The notes under the pieces were generated by a model, which did no database searches, was not told the DNA's origin, and saw only the letters and a list, made by a program, of their open reading frames with translations. Shown piece by piece: positions 34,638-46,240 of a stretch of 64,000 bases of DNA. The position numbers were made by a program, and so were the translations under genes. The DNA is from Erinaceus europaeus (lineage: Eukaryota > Chordata > Mammalia > Eulipotyphla > Erinaceidae). The number at the start of each line of letters is the position of its first letter. Position 1 is the stretch's first letter. The stretch spans positions 100,356,999 to 100,420,998 of the forward strand of contig NC_080166.1 in NCBI RefSeq assembly GCF_950295315.1, in the 5' to 3' direction.

Positions 34638-35023
34638 TTTCAAAGTCTCTGAGATAGATTACCAATTAGTAGACTCAAAAATAGAAAAGCAATAGACAAA
34701 ATGATAAATTAAGACTAACTCAGGTATACCTTTTCAAGTACAGTGTAAAAAAATCTTCAAGGTGTTTATGTAGAATGGAATATACATTGATGTATGTCAC
34801 CATCTAGTTCTACCTATGACTTCTTAATTCTCTCAGTATGTCTGCCTCATTTTTCACTTATCTGCCAAAGTCGTCTTTGGAGGCTGTCTTTCAGCTCCCC
34901 AAGTTAAATAGTTTTCTACTGTTACTAAAATTCTGCATTCAAAACCAAAACAGATACAAAATCCACTTGTCAGAGAACAACAAAATGTGACATCTATATA
35001 GCACCTTATTTTAGAGAACTCTT
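34638..35023. other. Unique AT-rich DNA
   Basis: Nothing recognised. Confidence 0.5.
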
Positions 35024-35036
35024 AAATAATATTGGA

Positions 35037-35261
35037 GGGGGCCAAGTGGTGGCGTACCTGGTTAAGTGCTCACATCACAGTGCACAAGGACCAAGGTTCA
35101 AGTCCCTGGTCCCCTCCTGCAGGGGGAAAGCTTCACAAGTGCTGAAGCAGGGCTGCAGATGTCAATCTGTCTCTCTCCCTCTCTATATCCCCCTTCCCTC
35201 TCAATTTCTCTCTGTCTCTATCCAATAATAAATAAATAAATAAAACAAAAAAATTTTTTTA
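35037..35261 (+). mobile_element. SINE-B
   Basis: 13 bp duplication aaataatattgga (35024-35036, 35262-35274). Head gggccaagtggtggcgtacc, tail aataaataaataaaac. Confidence 0.95.
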
Positions 35262-35321
35262 AAATAATATTGGAAAGATTCTTTATCACTCAATGTAGAG
35301 AAACCTGTTTATTTTTTCTAA

Positions 35322-35362
35322 TTCATTTCCATACCCAAGTGATTCATTTCCATACCCAAGTC
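35322..35362. repeat. 20-21 bp tandem duplication
   Basis: attcatttccatacccaagt occurs twice head to tail. Confidence 0.95.
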
Positions 35363-35609
35363 TCAGATGTCTTACTGGTGTTATACAGAGTACTATGTGA
35401 ATAAAGTAGATTAGCAAATACCTCCATCTGCAATAACTGAAAGCCCTATAGGGTGGGCACAAATTCCAATAATTTTTTTATTTATTGATTTTATCTATAT
35501 AGTAATAATGTTATAAAATGTTGAATTAATGAAAAGCCAATAACAAACAACAAAATATGTAGTTAGTAGATAAGTAGGTAATTTTTGTTGACTTCATTTT
35601 ATGATTTTT

Positions 35610-35892
35610 TTATTGACACTAGAAATATCTTTGGGGTTCAGTGTCTGCACGATGAAGCCACTGCCCCTAGCAGTCATTTTTTTTTTTTTTTTTTTTTACC
35701 TTTTTGTATAGAAACAGAAATTGCGAGAGTGGAAGAATGGTGAATAGAAAGACTGAGAGAAAGAAAGGCACTTGAAAGACTGGTTTACCATTTATGAGGT
35801 TTCTTCCTGAAGGTGGTAAGCAAGGGCTTGAACCTGGGTCTTTGCGTTTAATAACATGTTTGATCTACTAGGTGTGCCCTCACCTAGCTCCT
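35610..35892 (-). mobile_element. SINE-A/B with 3' extension
   Basis: ggggttcagtgtctgcacga, poly(T), tatagaaacagaaattgcg, gggcttgaacctgggtc, gtgccctcacctagctcc. Confidence 0.75.
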
Positions 35893-36029
35893 GGTATTTT
35901 TTTTTTTTCAATTTCAAAAAGCATCTTAGAATTTTCTTTAATGTTTTCTAGTGTTCAGTCACTCCAAAATCCCTCAAATAATTTTCAATCATTTCTAATA
36001 TGGGCTTTTTACCTTATGTTTATTTTAAG

Positions 36030-36186
36030 CATTTCTTTTTTCCCCCACCCCCCCCTTTTGAGAGGCAGGCAGAGAGGGAACATGAAAGAGATCACAGTTT
36101 CCTTCAATGTAAGGAAGGTCAGGTTTGAACCTGAGTCACATATGTGCCAAAACAGTACGCTATCCAAGTGAAACATTTTTCTGGCC
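36030..36186 (-). mobile_element. SINE-E
   Basis: gagaggcaggcagagagg, caggtttgaacctgagtca, cgctatccaagtgaaac. Confidence 0.55.
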
Positions 36187-36224
36187 TAGTACTTCTAATG
36201 TTTTTTTTTTTTTTAGAATTAAAA

Positions 36225-36487
36225 AAATATATTTATTTATTTATTCCCTTTTGTTGTCCTTTTTTATTGTTACAGTTATTCTTGTTGTTGTCATTGTTGG
36301 ATAGGACAGAGAGAAATGGAAGAGGAGAGGAAAATGGGGAGAGAAAGAGACACCTGCTTTACTGCTTCACTGCTTGTGAAGCAACCCTGCTGCAGGTGGG
36401 GAGCTAGGGGCTTGAATTGGGATCCTTGTGCTTATCCTTGTGCTTTGAGCCATGTGTGTTTAACCCGCTGTGCTACTGACTAACTCC
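36225..36487 (-). mobile_element. SINE-A
   Basis: tatttatttatttattccc tail, ggataggacagagagaaatg, gcttgaattgggatcc, ccgctgtgctactgactaac. Confidence 0.9.
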
Positions 36488-37304
36488 CATATCTATAATG
36501 TTTTAAGTTTGTTTTGAGTAAGATTTGAAACATCCTGAGCCAGTTCTCACCTTTTGTTCGTTGTAAGATTTAATTGATACTTATAAACTTCTCCTGCTGT
36601 CATTCTTTGACTAGTCTTCCTACTTACAATGAAGAAGTAATCAGAAATCCTGATCATGAGTTTCTTTAGTTCTCTCTATCAAGATACAAATTCATACTCC
36701 TGCCTTTACTCTTTCTCTTCAGTTTACATAGAATTAATGTTTTTCTTCTAATTAGCAGGACATTGTTTTCTATCTACACATGACATCATTCTCATCTACG
36801 ATTTTTGAGTTAGCCTTGCTTACTCCTCTGTTTCTAGTGACACCAACTTCAATTCCTCTGGAATTTTTAAAAAAATAAATAATAATTCATATTTCTCTTC
36901 TACTTAAAAAGCTAAATAGACTGGAAAATCCATCAAACTCTTCCTTGAGACTTAGAGTCTAGGCAATGATGAATTTGTCTTCTGATTTTACAAGTTTCTA
37001 GAAATATAATGCTTTGCTCTCACTACCTTTACATTCTCCCTCTGTATATTCACCCATATGGCATCAACACATTTCATTCTATAACTGCTTTTATGTAGGC
37101 CAGCAGGCCAGATGGTCTTGAAAACACATACTCCAAGGTGAAGATACTGAGAAAAATCTGAAATATTTTACAGTTTTAAAAGAGGCATAAAGATGATAAG
37201 AAACACTATGTAAAATCATCATCTACTTCTTGGACTATATAATAACAAAATTCAGATGTTCAATGTGTTTTGAGCTCATGTAACCAGTGGTCACTTAAAC
37301 CTTT
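36488..37304. other. Unique DNA
   Basis: Nothing recognised. Confidence 0.55.
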
Positions 37305-37482
37305 TTTAAAGATTTATTTACTTATTTTATGTATGCATGTTTGCAAGTTTGTGAGAGAGATAGATTGAGAGAGAGAGGCAACAGTGCATTATTCTGCACA
37401 CATAGTACCCCAATAAATGTAATTAATGCCTTACACATACAAGTCTAATACTCTGTGCACTTAGCTACCTCCCCAACTGCCA
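37305..37482 (-). mobile_element. SINE-D-like
   Basis: gatttatttacttattttat, gagagagatagattgagag, cttagctacctccccaac. Confidence 0.55.
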
Positions 37483-38103
37483 AATTTTAAAAGTAATTTC
37501 TTTCTCTTCCTCTGTTCTCATTCTCCTCCTTCTCTTTCTTTCTACTTTTTCCTTCTCCTTCTCTTATTATTATTATATTGTATTTTAGAATATTTGGCTA
37601 CCTGGTCGACAAACTACTTACTTTGTCTTCTTTCAATGAATGAATTATAGAGATAAAACTAGGATAAGTTAAATAATTGTCAAAGTATGCAGTGGATATA
37701 TTATTTAATTCATTATAAGTTTTTAAATTTTTATTAAATATTTTTTATTGCACTAGAGTTGTCTATACTGCTGGATGCCTTGCACAACAGGTCCACCTCT
37801 CCCAAAGTGCCCTCCCCCCTTATTTTATAGGACAAAAAGAAACTGGGAGTGGTGGGGGAAGAAAGAAAGAGACCTCTAGTACTGATTTACTGCTTATTAA
37901 GCTTCCCCTTCTTTAGGTGGAAACCAAAGTTTCTTTTTAAAATTTAAAAAAATATTTATTTATTTATTTATTTATTTATTTTTCCTTTTGTTGTCATTGT
38001 TTTTTTATTGTTGTTGTTATTGTTGTTGTCATTGTGAGATAAGACAGACAGAAATGGAGAGAGGAGGGTAAGACAGAGAGGAGGAGAGAAAGATAGACAC
38101 CTG

Positions 38104-38454
38104 GGGGTCGGGCGGTGGCGCAGTGGGTTAAGCGCATGTGGCGCAAAGCGCAGGGACCGGCGTAAGGATCCCGGTTCGAGCCCTCGGCTCCCCACCTGCA
38201 GGGGAGTCGCTTGACAGGCGGTGAAGCAGGTCTGCAGGTGTCTATCTTTCTCTCCCCTTCTCTGTCTTCCCCTCCTCTCTCCATTTCTCTCTGTCCTATC
38301 CAACAACGAATTGTGTCAACAAGGGCAATAATAATAACCACAAGGAAGCTACAACAAGGACAACAAAAGGGGGAAAAAATAGCCTCCAGGAGCGGTGGAT
38401 TCATGGTGCAGGCACCGAGCCCAGCAATAACCCTGGAGGAGGGAAAAAAAAAAA
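38104..38454 (+). mobile_element. SINE-A with 3' extension, innermost and near-consensus
   Basis: Perfect 16 bp duplication gaaagatagacacctg (38088-38103, 38455-38470), itself SINE sequence. Exact A box tggcgcagtggg (38116-38127) and B box ggttcgagcc (38173-38182), so it may be competent for pol III transcription. Extension ends aataaccctggaggaggg plus poly(A). Confidence 0.97.
38116..38182 (+). promoter_or_regulatory. Internal pol III promoter (A and B boxes)
   Basis: The two boxes are at tRNA-like spacing (about 46 bases apart) and fit the consensus, unlike most copies here. Confidence 0.8.
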
Positions 38455-38735
38455 GAAAGATAGACACCTGCAGACCTGCTTCACTGTTTGTGAATCAACT
38501 CCCCTGCAGGTGGGGAGCTGGGCTAGAACCGGGATTCTTACACTGGTCCTTGTGCTTTGCACCATGTGTACTTAACCCGCTGTGTTACTGCCGGACTCAC
38601 GGGAAAACAAATTTGAACCTGACTTTTTGTGTGCTCTACTGGGCACACCACCACTCTCTTCCTTGATTTTAAGTCTTAAGCTATATTATTTATAACATAA
38701 GGGTATCTGTGGATTCTATAAAACTCCTGCTGGTA

Positions 38736-38830
38736 AATGGGAAACTGAGGAATGTTATGCATGTACAAACTATTGTATTTACTGTTGAATGTAAAACATT
38801 AATTCCCAATAAAAAAATAAATAAATAAAA
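38736..38830 (+). mobile_element. Very short L1 3' end
   Basis: Flanked by aactcctgctggta / aactgctgctggta. Only the last ~75 bases of the L1 (gaatgttatgcatgtacaaac, ttaattcccaataaa) plus an A-rich tail. Confidence 0.88.
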
Positions 38831-38864
38831 AACTGCTGCTGGTATTGTTTCAGAGTATTTGACT

Positions 38865-40105
38865 TCTTCTTCTTCTAATGTTTGCCCTTCTTCCGTAGCC
38901 AGTCAACAGCGTCAGGTTGAGCCTGATGTGAAGTTTCGAGACCTCCTTTGAATCTGGAGAGGTGGCAGTCGTTGACTATGTGGGTCATAGTCTGTCTGTA
39001 GCCGCAAGGGCAGTTCGGGTCATCTCTGGCTCCCCAGCGATGGAACATAGCGGCACACCGGCCATGGCCTGTTCGATAGCGATTGAGGAGGGCCCAATCA
39101 TAACGTGCCAGGTCAAAGCCGGGTTGACGCTTGCAGGGGTCTGTGATGAGGTGTTTGTTCTTTACCTCAGCTGACTGCCAACTCTGCCTCCAAGAGTCTG
39201 GAACAGAGAAGTTCAGTGTAGGTGTAGGGGACCAGATTGGGTGACGAGACGGCAAACGTTGGACAGGGTGGGCGAAGATATCCGCGTATATTGGCAGGTC
39301 CGGTCGAGCATAGACGTGGGAAATAAACTTAGATGATGCCGCATCCCGACGAATATCTGGCGGGGCGATGTTGCTAAGAACTGGCAGCCATGGAACTGGG
39401 GTGGAATGGATGGTTCCAGAAATTATCCTCATGGAGGAGTATAATTTGGAATCGACCAAGTGGACATGGGGGCTACAGAACCATACTGGGGCACAGTATT
39501 CTGCAGTGGAATAGCATAATGCCAGAGATGATGATCGTAGTGTGGAAGCGCTCGTGCCCCATGAGGAGCTGGCCAGTCTTGCAATGATGTTATTCCTCGC
39601 GCCCACCTTTGCTGCAGTTTTTATGAGATGTTCGTGAAATGACAGAGTGCGATCGAGAGTAACGCCAAGATAGACTGGCTGGGCTTCATGCCGGATTCTC
39701 GTATCGTCAAGCTGCACATTAAGCTCATGTGAGGCCGAGGCATGGTGTAGATGGAAAACAGATGACACCGTTTTTGCAGTGCTAGGGATTAGTCGCCATT
39801 TTTTACAGTAATCAGATATCAGAGACATGTCTTTCGTGAGTGTTTCCTCGAGGATGTCGAACTTGGATGCCTGAGTTGCACAGCAGATGTCATCGGCGTA
39901 GATGAACTTCCTTGAAGAAGTTTCTGGGAGGTCATTGATGTAAATATTAAATATTAAATTAAATGTAAATATTGAATTAAATGGGATGCATTGGATCGAC
40001 CTTCCCGTGGTGCATTTCGTGAGTACCCATTCATTGGGGAAACTGACAATCCTTCCTAGCCGACTGAATCCACATGGATCCCAGTCACTTTCAAAGCCAG
40101 CAACA
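38865..40105 (-). mobile_element. Vingi-like non-LTR retrotransposon, complete insertion unit
   Basis: Seen: the block is flanked by an 11 bp direct repeat agtatttgact (38854-38864 and 40106-40116), so it is one insertion. Read on the minus strand it starts gttgctggctttgaaag and ends in a short (GAA)n run just after the stop codon, not in a poly(A) tail, unlike the L1s here. It encodes the reverse transcriptase YADD box (39889-39900) and a long C-terminal domain. Known: Vingi, sister to Ingi and lacking RNase H, was described from hedgehog genomes together with internally deleted non-autonomous derivatives. No endonuclease domain and only the second half of the RT are present, so this copy cannot be autonomous. 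CpG-rich codons and about 96% identity by eye to the copy at the right edge suggest a young insertion. Alternative: another Jockey/I-superfamily clade. Confidence 0.9.
38875..40105 (-). CDS. Partial Vingi pol: RT YADD region plus C-terminal zinc-knuckle domain
   Basis: One frame is open from the element's 5' edge to a TAG at 38875-38877, about 410 codons. The first methionine after the catalytic YADD box is at 39828, giving a 317-residue tail. Visible in order: NIYINDLP, then FIYADDIC (palm motif with the catalytic Asp pair), the SDYCKKWRL helix, VYLGVTLDRTLS (RT motif, residues ~52-63 of the 317), a thumb-like region with SALALCYSTAEYCAPVW-type sequence, and a C-terminal C-x-C-x7-H-x4-C knuckle (Cys273, Cys275, His283, Cys288). 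The last is typical of the R1/Jockey/I/CR1-type C-terminus. The RT fingers with the PQGS box are missing: about 50 codons unlike the sister copy sit in front of NIYIND instead. Inferred role: target-primed reverse transcription, defective here. Confidence 0.85.
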
Positions 40106-40116
40106 AGTATTTGACT

Positions 40117-40384
40117 GAAGCATGTTGATGGACTATCAATATATGTTCATATGTAGCTCTTTTTACATGAAATTTTGGAAGTAGTATTTAAGTCTATTAT
40201 ATATATACAAATAGAATATGCAGAAATTAGATGTTCATAACTTTCTAAGTAAAATAATTTGATTCTGTATTTCTTAAAGGGATTTGTCAATAAATGCCAA
40301 GCATCTTGCTATTTTACCTTTACTTTTAATAAAAACACAATTTTGTGAGTGGATTAAATTGCTTATAATACAATTGAAAACTAT
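40117..40384. other. Unique AT-rich DNA
   Basis: Nothing recognised. Confidence 0.5.
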
Positions 40385-40530
40385 CTAAAATCCATCAGTA
40401 GGGAAGATGGTAGAGTGCATGCCTTGTCTGTAAATCCTGATACCCAGCACTGTTTACCTAAGTGTTGCTTTCTCTCTCTACAGCATACATCTCACTCAGC
40501 ATACATCAGTCGATCCTGTACTAAAAAAAA
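40385..40530 (+). mobile_element. SINE-E
   Basis: gggaagatggtagagtgcat, ccttgtctgtaaatcctgat, ctctctctacagcatac, poly(A). Confidence 0.55.
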
Positions 40531-41699
40531 ATGTGCATACAATGGAATAATCAGAAATCATTAAAGATTGTATTATACCAAAGTGTATGTTAGTTAAAAA
40601 ATATGTCACTCATAGGAGACTTAAATGACATGCAAATTACAAGGCAGTATGCATCATACAATTTCCAGTTTTGCAAACCTATACATAACATGCTCAGAAA
40701 AATATCCAATCATTTGGATGATTTGCTTCATTTTTAATAATGCAATTATTACTAGAAAAATGGAGATAATCTCCACCAGATGTCTCTCCATGGCCACTGA
40801 ATATATACTCATTTTGTGAATATTTCTATATTTATACCTAATTTGGTGGCACATTTATACATATAACATTTTAACATGCTCAAATTTTACTTTGTGTAAA
40901 CTAAAGAAAATCTATTAGATCTGATTTTTTTAAGTCTTCCACTTACATTTTCATGAAGTTCAGAATGAATTGCTATCTATAACTGCATTTCTGTTAATGC
41001 ATTTCTACCTCACTGTATACATCTGATTTCATTTACATTGCTGATAAGTGTCTTATTGTACTTACATAATAATGAAGAGAATTTATTTTTTACTTGAAGA
41101 GTTAATGTGATAGAGAAAAATTTAAATTAGGAAAATGCTGTCTTGCTATCAATTTTTTTTAGTTCTAAATTTTATTTCATAGTGAATTTCATTTCAGATA
41201 CTAGAATGAGTCATTCTATTAATTTTGGCATATTTTCAGTTCCTTACTAAAGGGTTTGGTGTATTAATTATTGCTATTGATACATTATTCACATTTTCAT
41301 AAGCTTGTAATCATAATATAGTTTATGCAACATGTAAAAGCCATACTAAGATAATACCACCATCTTCAGAATTCATGCAAGATTGTGAACCATTATACCA
41401 GAAGCAGTAAAACTTCTTGGAGATAGTGGTTAGTTTTAAGAAAAGTCAAAGAACTTTATTCTGTGCAAAAGCTATTACTAAAAAAAAAATTAAATGCTTT
41501 TAAAACAAGCATTACTTTTTAAGGAAAAACTGTGCCAGGAATATATTGTATTTGTAAAACTGTAGACACTTCCATATGTTCCTATAAACTTCTCTGAAGT
41601 ACTTGAGTCAAATACTGTATTAAACACTGAAGATACAAAAACTACATTTCTCTTAATTCTTCAGTTACATTTATTTTTATTCAGAAATTTCACTGTCTT
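40531..41699. other. Unique AT-rich DNA
   Basis: Nothing recognised. Confidence 0.6.
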
Positions 41700-42870
41700 T
41701 TAAATTTTTATTATGGGAATAGTTATTACGATGAAGTTGTTGTCATATAGATACAATTTCTTATTACTCCATGATAGGTGTTTGTATGCCAGTTCCAACA
41801 CCAACTTGGGCCCTACTCCACCACTGAACTTTGAGCCTCCAGTGCCCACTGAGTTCTCTTCAACTTTCCCCCAATATACCAAACCCTTTAATGAGGTCAA
41901 TTGATATCCATATTTATTATTAATTTTCTGATCTTACTTAATAGGATTCCTTTAAGTTCCATCCACAATGAGGCAAAAGAGATAGCTTCATCATTCTTAG
42001 CAGCTGAGTAATATTCTATTCTGTATATATACCACAACTTTATTAACCACTCTTTTGTCAAATGGCATCTAGATTTATTGACTGTCTGGGCTATTATAGG
42101 TAGTACTGAGGGGGGTAAGGCGGTAGTGCAGTGGATTAGGCACACATGGTGAGAAGCGCAAGGACCAACTCAAGAATTAGCGTTTGAGCCCCAACTCCCC
42201 ACCTGCAGGAGGGTTGCTTCACAGGCGGTGAAGCAGGTCTGCAGGTGTCTGTCTTTCTCTCCCCATCTCTGTCTTCCCCTCCTCTCTCAATTTCTCTCTG
42301 CCCTGTCCAACAATAACAACAAGAGCAACAAGGGTAACAAAAATGGGGAAAAAATGGCCTCCGGGAGCAGTGGATTCCTAATGCAGGTATTGAGACCCAG
42401 CGATAACCCTGGAGGCAAAAAAAAAAAAAAAAATTAGTATGGATATGACCATTGGTGTACATAGATCACTTTGGATAGGTCTTTCTGTTTTCCTTGGCTA
42501 GATATTTAGGAGAGGAATTTCTAGATCATAAAGTAGGTTCACTTATATTCGGAGGTATTTCCAGACTGTCTTCGGTTGGGGTTGAGCCAACTTACATTCC
42601 TATCAGCAGGATAGAAGTGTTCCTTTCCCCTTACATCCTTGCCAGTGCTTTTTTTTTTTTTTTTTTTTTTTGTCTTTTCTAATGTGTGAATTTCTCATTG
42701 ATGTAAAGTGATATCCCTTCGTTGTCTTTCTTTGCATTTGCCTGTTGAGTCTGTGACTTTGAGCCTTTATTCATTTGTCTGTAGGTCACCTGGATACCGT
42801 TTTTGGTTTCACTATGTCTTTATGCTATGCGTATAGTAGTTGCTTCTTTTTACACAGAACCACTGATATC
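41700..42870 (-). mobile_element. Old L1 3'UTR and ORF2 end, split by a SINE
   Basis: Minus strand: ORF2-like sequence from 42870 down to 42440, then from ~42105 to ~41920 with the C-terminal region (atatataccacaactttatt, ttaagttccatccacaatg on the plus strand), then 3'UTR. Broken frame. Confidence 0.8.
42107..42434 (+). mobile_element. SINE-A with 3' extension
   Basis: Head gggtaaggcggtagtgcagt, tcacaggcggtgaagcagg, extension tgcaggtattgagacccagc, poly(A). Inserted into the old L1. Confidence 0.92.
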
Positions 42871-43585
42871 TCTTGCATTAATGTTGTTGTGATGCAAAAA
42901 AAAAAAAAGAAAGTCTACCTGTAGGCACATAACTCACCTGAAATAACTAGAGTCCCTTAAGATGTACTTAAGTTCCTTAAGATACATGATAAGTATAAAC
43001 ACAATTTCTTTTATATTTATCCCCAGTGCATCACACAAGTTAGCTCTATGAAACACTTCTTGTGTCTATTGTTCCAATAGAAACATCTCTCTAATGCAGA
43101 GTTGGAAAGGTATGTTTTTAATCAATACAGAGAAAAGAAAAATCATGTAAATTTATAGCCTTTACTTCATAAAATTCATAGGATGATACGATAAATTTAA
43201 TAAATTTCCTAAAAATAAGCTCATTTTTATATTTTGAAAATATGGCACTATATTCAATTGCATTCTACTTAACAATTTTAGCTCATTATTTTATTGCTAT
43301 TTAATTTGATGTAGCAATACTTGACTAGAAATGCTGAGGGCAACATTCAAAATCATCCTCAAAGTTGAATTAAAACTTCATACTGATACCTGTAATTTAA
43401 GTCAAAAAATTCTAGTCTAGCTGGCTTCTGGCCACAGGTTTTATTGCTAGTTCCAATGGAGGTTGGTAAAGCCAGCAGCCCCCGGGTCCTGCAAGGGGCC
43501 CCCATTATTACTGTTTTTAAGTTTACTTTGAAAAAACAAGGTAAAAGACCACCATGTGAACATGTTTAAATGAAAGATAAAAAGT
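42871..43585. other. Unassigned DNA
   Basis: Poly(A) at 42896-42909. 43420-43500 is GC-rich (gccagcagcccccgggtcct) and may be an old repeat. Confidence 0.4.
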
Positions 43586-43682
43586 TATACCAATATTCTG
43601 GATGAAATGTTATTCTAAAGGTCAGTACACCCATGTGTCAACAACTGTACTATGAGTCATTAACCTCCCAATAAAAGAAAGG
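43586..43682 (+). mobile_element. L1 3' terminus remnant
   Basis: catgtgtcaacaactgtact, attaacctcccaataaaag. Confidence 0.6.
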
Positions 43683-43762
43683 TCAATATATAACATATAT
43701 AAGCAAAAAAATATGTGTATGTTTGCCTAGATAAATAAATTTACTTTGCCATTATATAAGGT

Positions 43763-44072
43763 TTCCTCTTTTTTTTTTTTTTGCCTCTAGGGTTTTTGCT
43801 GGCACTCAGTGTCTGCACTTTGAATCCATTGCTCCTGCGGCTATCTTTTCCTGTTGTTGTTGTTGTTATTGTTGGGTCTGACAGAGAGAAAATGAGAGAG
43901 GATAGGGAAAACAGGAAAGGGGAGAGGAAAATAGATACCTGCAGACTTGCTACATCGCTTGTGAAGGAACTCCCCCCACCCCAGCTGCAGGTAGGGTTCC
44001 AGGGCCTCGAACTGGGATTCTTGCTCTTCAGACTATGTGTGCTTAACCTGGTGTGCCACCGCCATACTCCCT
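43763..44072 (-). mobile_element. SINE-A with 3' extension
   Basis: tgcctctagggtttttgctg, ggtctgacagagagaaaatg, cctcgaactgggattc, gtgccaccgccatactcc. Confidence 0.9.
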
Positions 44073-44814
44073 ATTAGGTTTCAGTTTTGCATTAATAGTG
44101 AGGCTGTAATAGTGACATGAAACATAATTCTGTGTCTAGGAAGACATTATCAGTCTAGTAGCAAGAAAATGCATAGAAAAGTTAAAAGATGTCAATTTCA
44201 ATTTCAGTGGCCAAGCATCAAAAGAGTAAGCAACACTACCAAGGCCACTAATTTGCAATCCTCGTTACTTTTCCATTTGACCCTCCAGTTCAAACTACAG
44301 ATGACACACAATTTTGAAAGACTGAAGAACAGATAAATTCATGGAACAGAGCAAGTATACATTTAAATACTGTGCTAATGTAGAACTGAGAGGAAATTAA
44401 TTGAAATGATCCAACACTTTATAATAAAGTTCACAGTCATCTATGGGAAGACTTGCAAACTTCACTGTGTTAAAAACTTGTCTTGTTTCCAAAATTAATT
44501 GCTTTCAGCTGTATTAACAATAGAGCATGATCAAGTAACTTGGAGCTTTGGACAGACCAATGATAGACATTCTAATTCACCCTTTGTTTACCACCATGAC
44601 CACAAAATTGATAATTTTCAAAAGAGTCAATTGACTGAATTCTCTAACCTAAAATTGCTACTAAAACATCATCCAAATACAAGACAATACAACTCCTCAC
44701 AGTTGCAGTCTATTAAATAACACTAACACAGAAGTCTGCCAGGGGAGAGAGGCAGTTGAAAAATGCAGGCATATTTCTAATATATCTGCTGTACAGTGCT
44801 TTCCTTTTAAAAAT
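44073..44814. other. Unique AT-rich DNA
   Basis: A 73-codon ORF at 44499-44720 shows no domain and is taken as chance. Confidence 0.5.
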
Positions 44815-45028
44815 TCATTTTTATTATCTTTATATATTTATTGGATATAGATACCCACAAATCAAGAAGTAAGGGAGTGATAGAGAGGGAGAGAAATAGG
44901 GAGATACCTGTATCCCTGTTTCACCACTTGTGGGGCTTTCCCTCTGTAGGTGGGAGCTGGGGGTTTGAACCCAAGTCTCTGCATATTGTAACAGGTGTAT
45001 TCAACCAGGTGCATTACCAAACAGCTCC
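44815..45028 (-). mobile_element. SINE-B
   Basis: gatagagagggagagaaata, gggggtttgaacccaagtc, gtgcattaccaaacagctcc. Confidence 0.8.
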
Positions 45029-45184
45029 TAAAATGTTTTCTTCTATATAGACAGAGAAAACTACGACAGGAAAGACATCAAAGCAAGAAAACATCCTTCA
45101 ATGCACTTGGGTGCCAGATTTAAACCTTAGTCCTGTGCATGGCAAGGCAGGTGGACTAGCCAGAGGGACTATTTCACTGGCCTA
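45029..45184 (-). mobile_element. SINE-E
   Basis: gtgccagatttaaaccttag, gcatggcaaggcaggtggac, ctatttcactggcc. Confidence 0.5.
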
Positions 45185-45185
45185 A

Positions 45186-45975
45186 CATGAAGAGACTTCA
45201 CCAAAGAAGATAATTAGATGGCCAACAGGCATATAAAAATTCCCAAAGTCACTGATCATTGGAAAAATGCAAATTGAGACAATGAGATACCATCTCACAC
45301 TTGTGACAGTATCATATATTAAAAAGGACAGAAGTGCTGGCATGGATGTAGGAAAAAAAGTAACCCTTTTACACTGTTGGGAGGGCTGCAAATTGGTCTA
45401 CCCCTTGTGGACAACTCAGAGACTACTCAGAACTGTTAATGAACTTAGCAGAATATCAGGCAATTTATCCTCTAGGAACACAATAGTACATGTGTGAAGA
45501 GACCTATTCACATCTAGGTCAGTAGCAGCATTATTTGTGATAAGAAAAATGTAGAAATAACTCAAATGTCCAACAGGAGATGAGTGGTTATGAAAGTTGT
45601 GGTATACATATGCACAATGGAATACCTACCATTCAGCTGTAAGAAACGATGAAATCTTTTTGCTACATCTTGAATGAAGCTTGAAGAAATCATGCTTTGT
45701 GAGATAAGTAGAAAAAGATGAATACCAGATGATCTCACTCATAAATAGGACTTAAGAAACAAAGGAAAATGCAGGACCCAATTTAGACTAGCTGTGATCT
45801 ATTATAGTGGCTCCAAGGGAATCTAAAAGGGGAGAGGAGGGAGGAGCTTGAAAGGGTGTTGGAAGATGTCAGTTGATGGTGGGTGTGGTGTGCAGATACC
45901 CATCATAGGGGGATCAGGAACTGTGCACATATGACAACAACTGTCTTGTAAATCATTATTTCTTTCAAATGAGAT
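45186..45975 (+). mobile_element. Old L1 ORF2 3' part and 3'UTR
   Basis: gagacttcaccaaagaagat, gcaaattgagacaatgagat, taccatctcacac, caatggaatacctaccattc, ending gtcttgtaaatcattattt. Typical L1 ORF2 landmarks with a broken frame. Confidence 0.88.
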
Positions 45976-45979
45976 TTTG

Positions 45980-46240
45980 GGGGCTGGGTGGGATGCACCT
46001 GAGTAAGCATACATATCACCATGTGCAAGTACCCAGGTTCAGCCCCCCACTCCCCACCTGTAGGGTAGATGCTTCATTAGCAGTAAAACAGGTCTTCAGG
46101 TGTCTATCTTTCTCTCCCAGTCTCTGTCTCCCTTCCCCTCTCAACTTCTCTCTGACCTGTCAAATAAAAATAGAAAAAAAAAAGAGGAAAAAATGGCCGC
46201 CATTAGGAGTGGATTTATAGTTTAGGCATCATGCCCCAGC

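Larger units (their letters stand above)
37945..38600 (-). mobile_element. SINE-A, middle level of the nest
   Basis: Tail tatttatttatttatttatt at the left, body to 38103, then resumes at 38455 with cagacctgcttcactg and the head gttactgccggactc. Confidence 0.9.
37725..38658 (-). mobile_element. SINE-A/B, outermost of a triple nest
   Basis: Left part 37725-37930 (tataggacaaaaagaaactg, taagcttccccttctttagg). The missing head is found at 38604-38658 (ttgaacctgactttttgtgt, ggcacaccaccactctc). A decayed duplication ggaaaccaaagttt / ggaaaacaaattt flanks the middle insertion. Confidence 0.7.

Noticed and set aside
38104..38182. Possible tRNA gene because of perfect A and B boxes
   Set aside because: No cloverleaf or anticodon arm fits, and the sequence is the head of a SINE present in dozens of copies.
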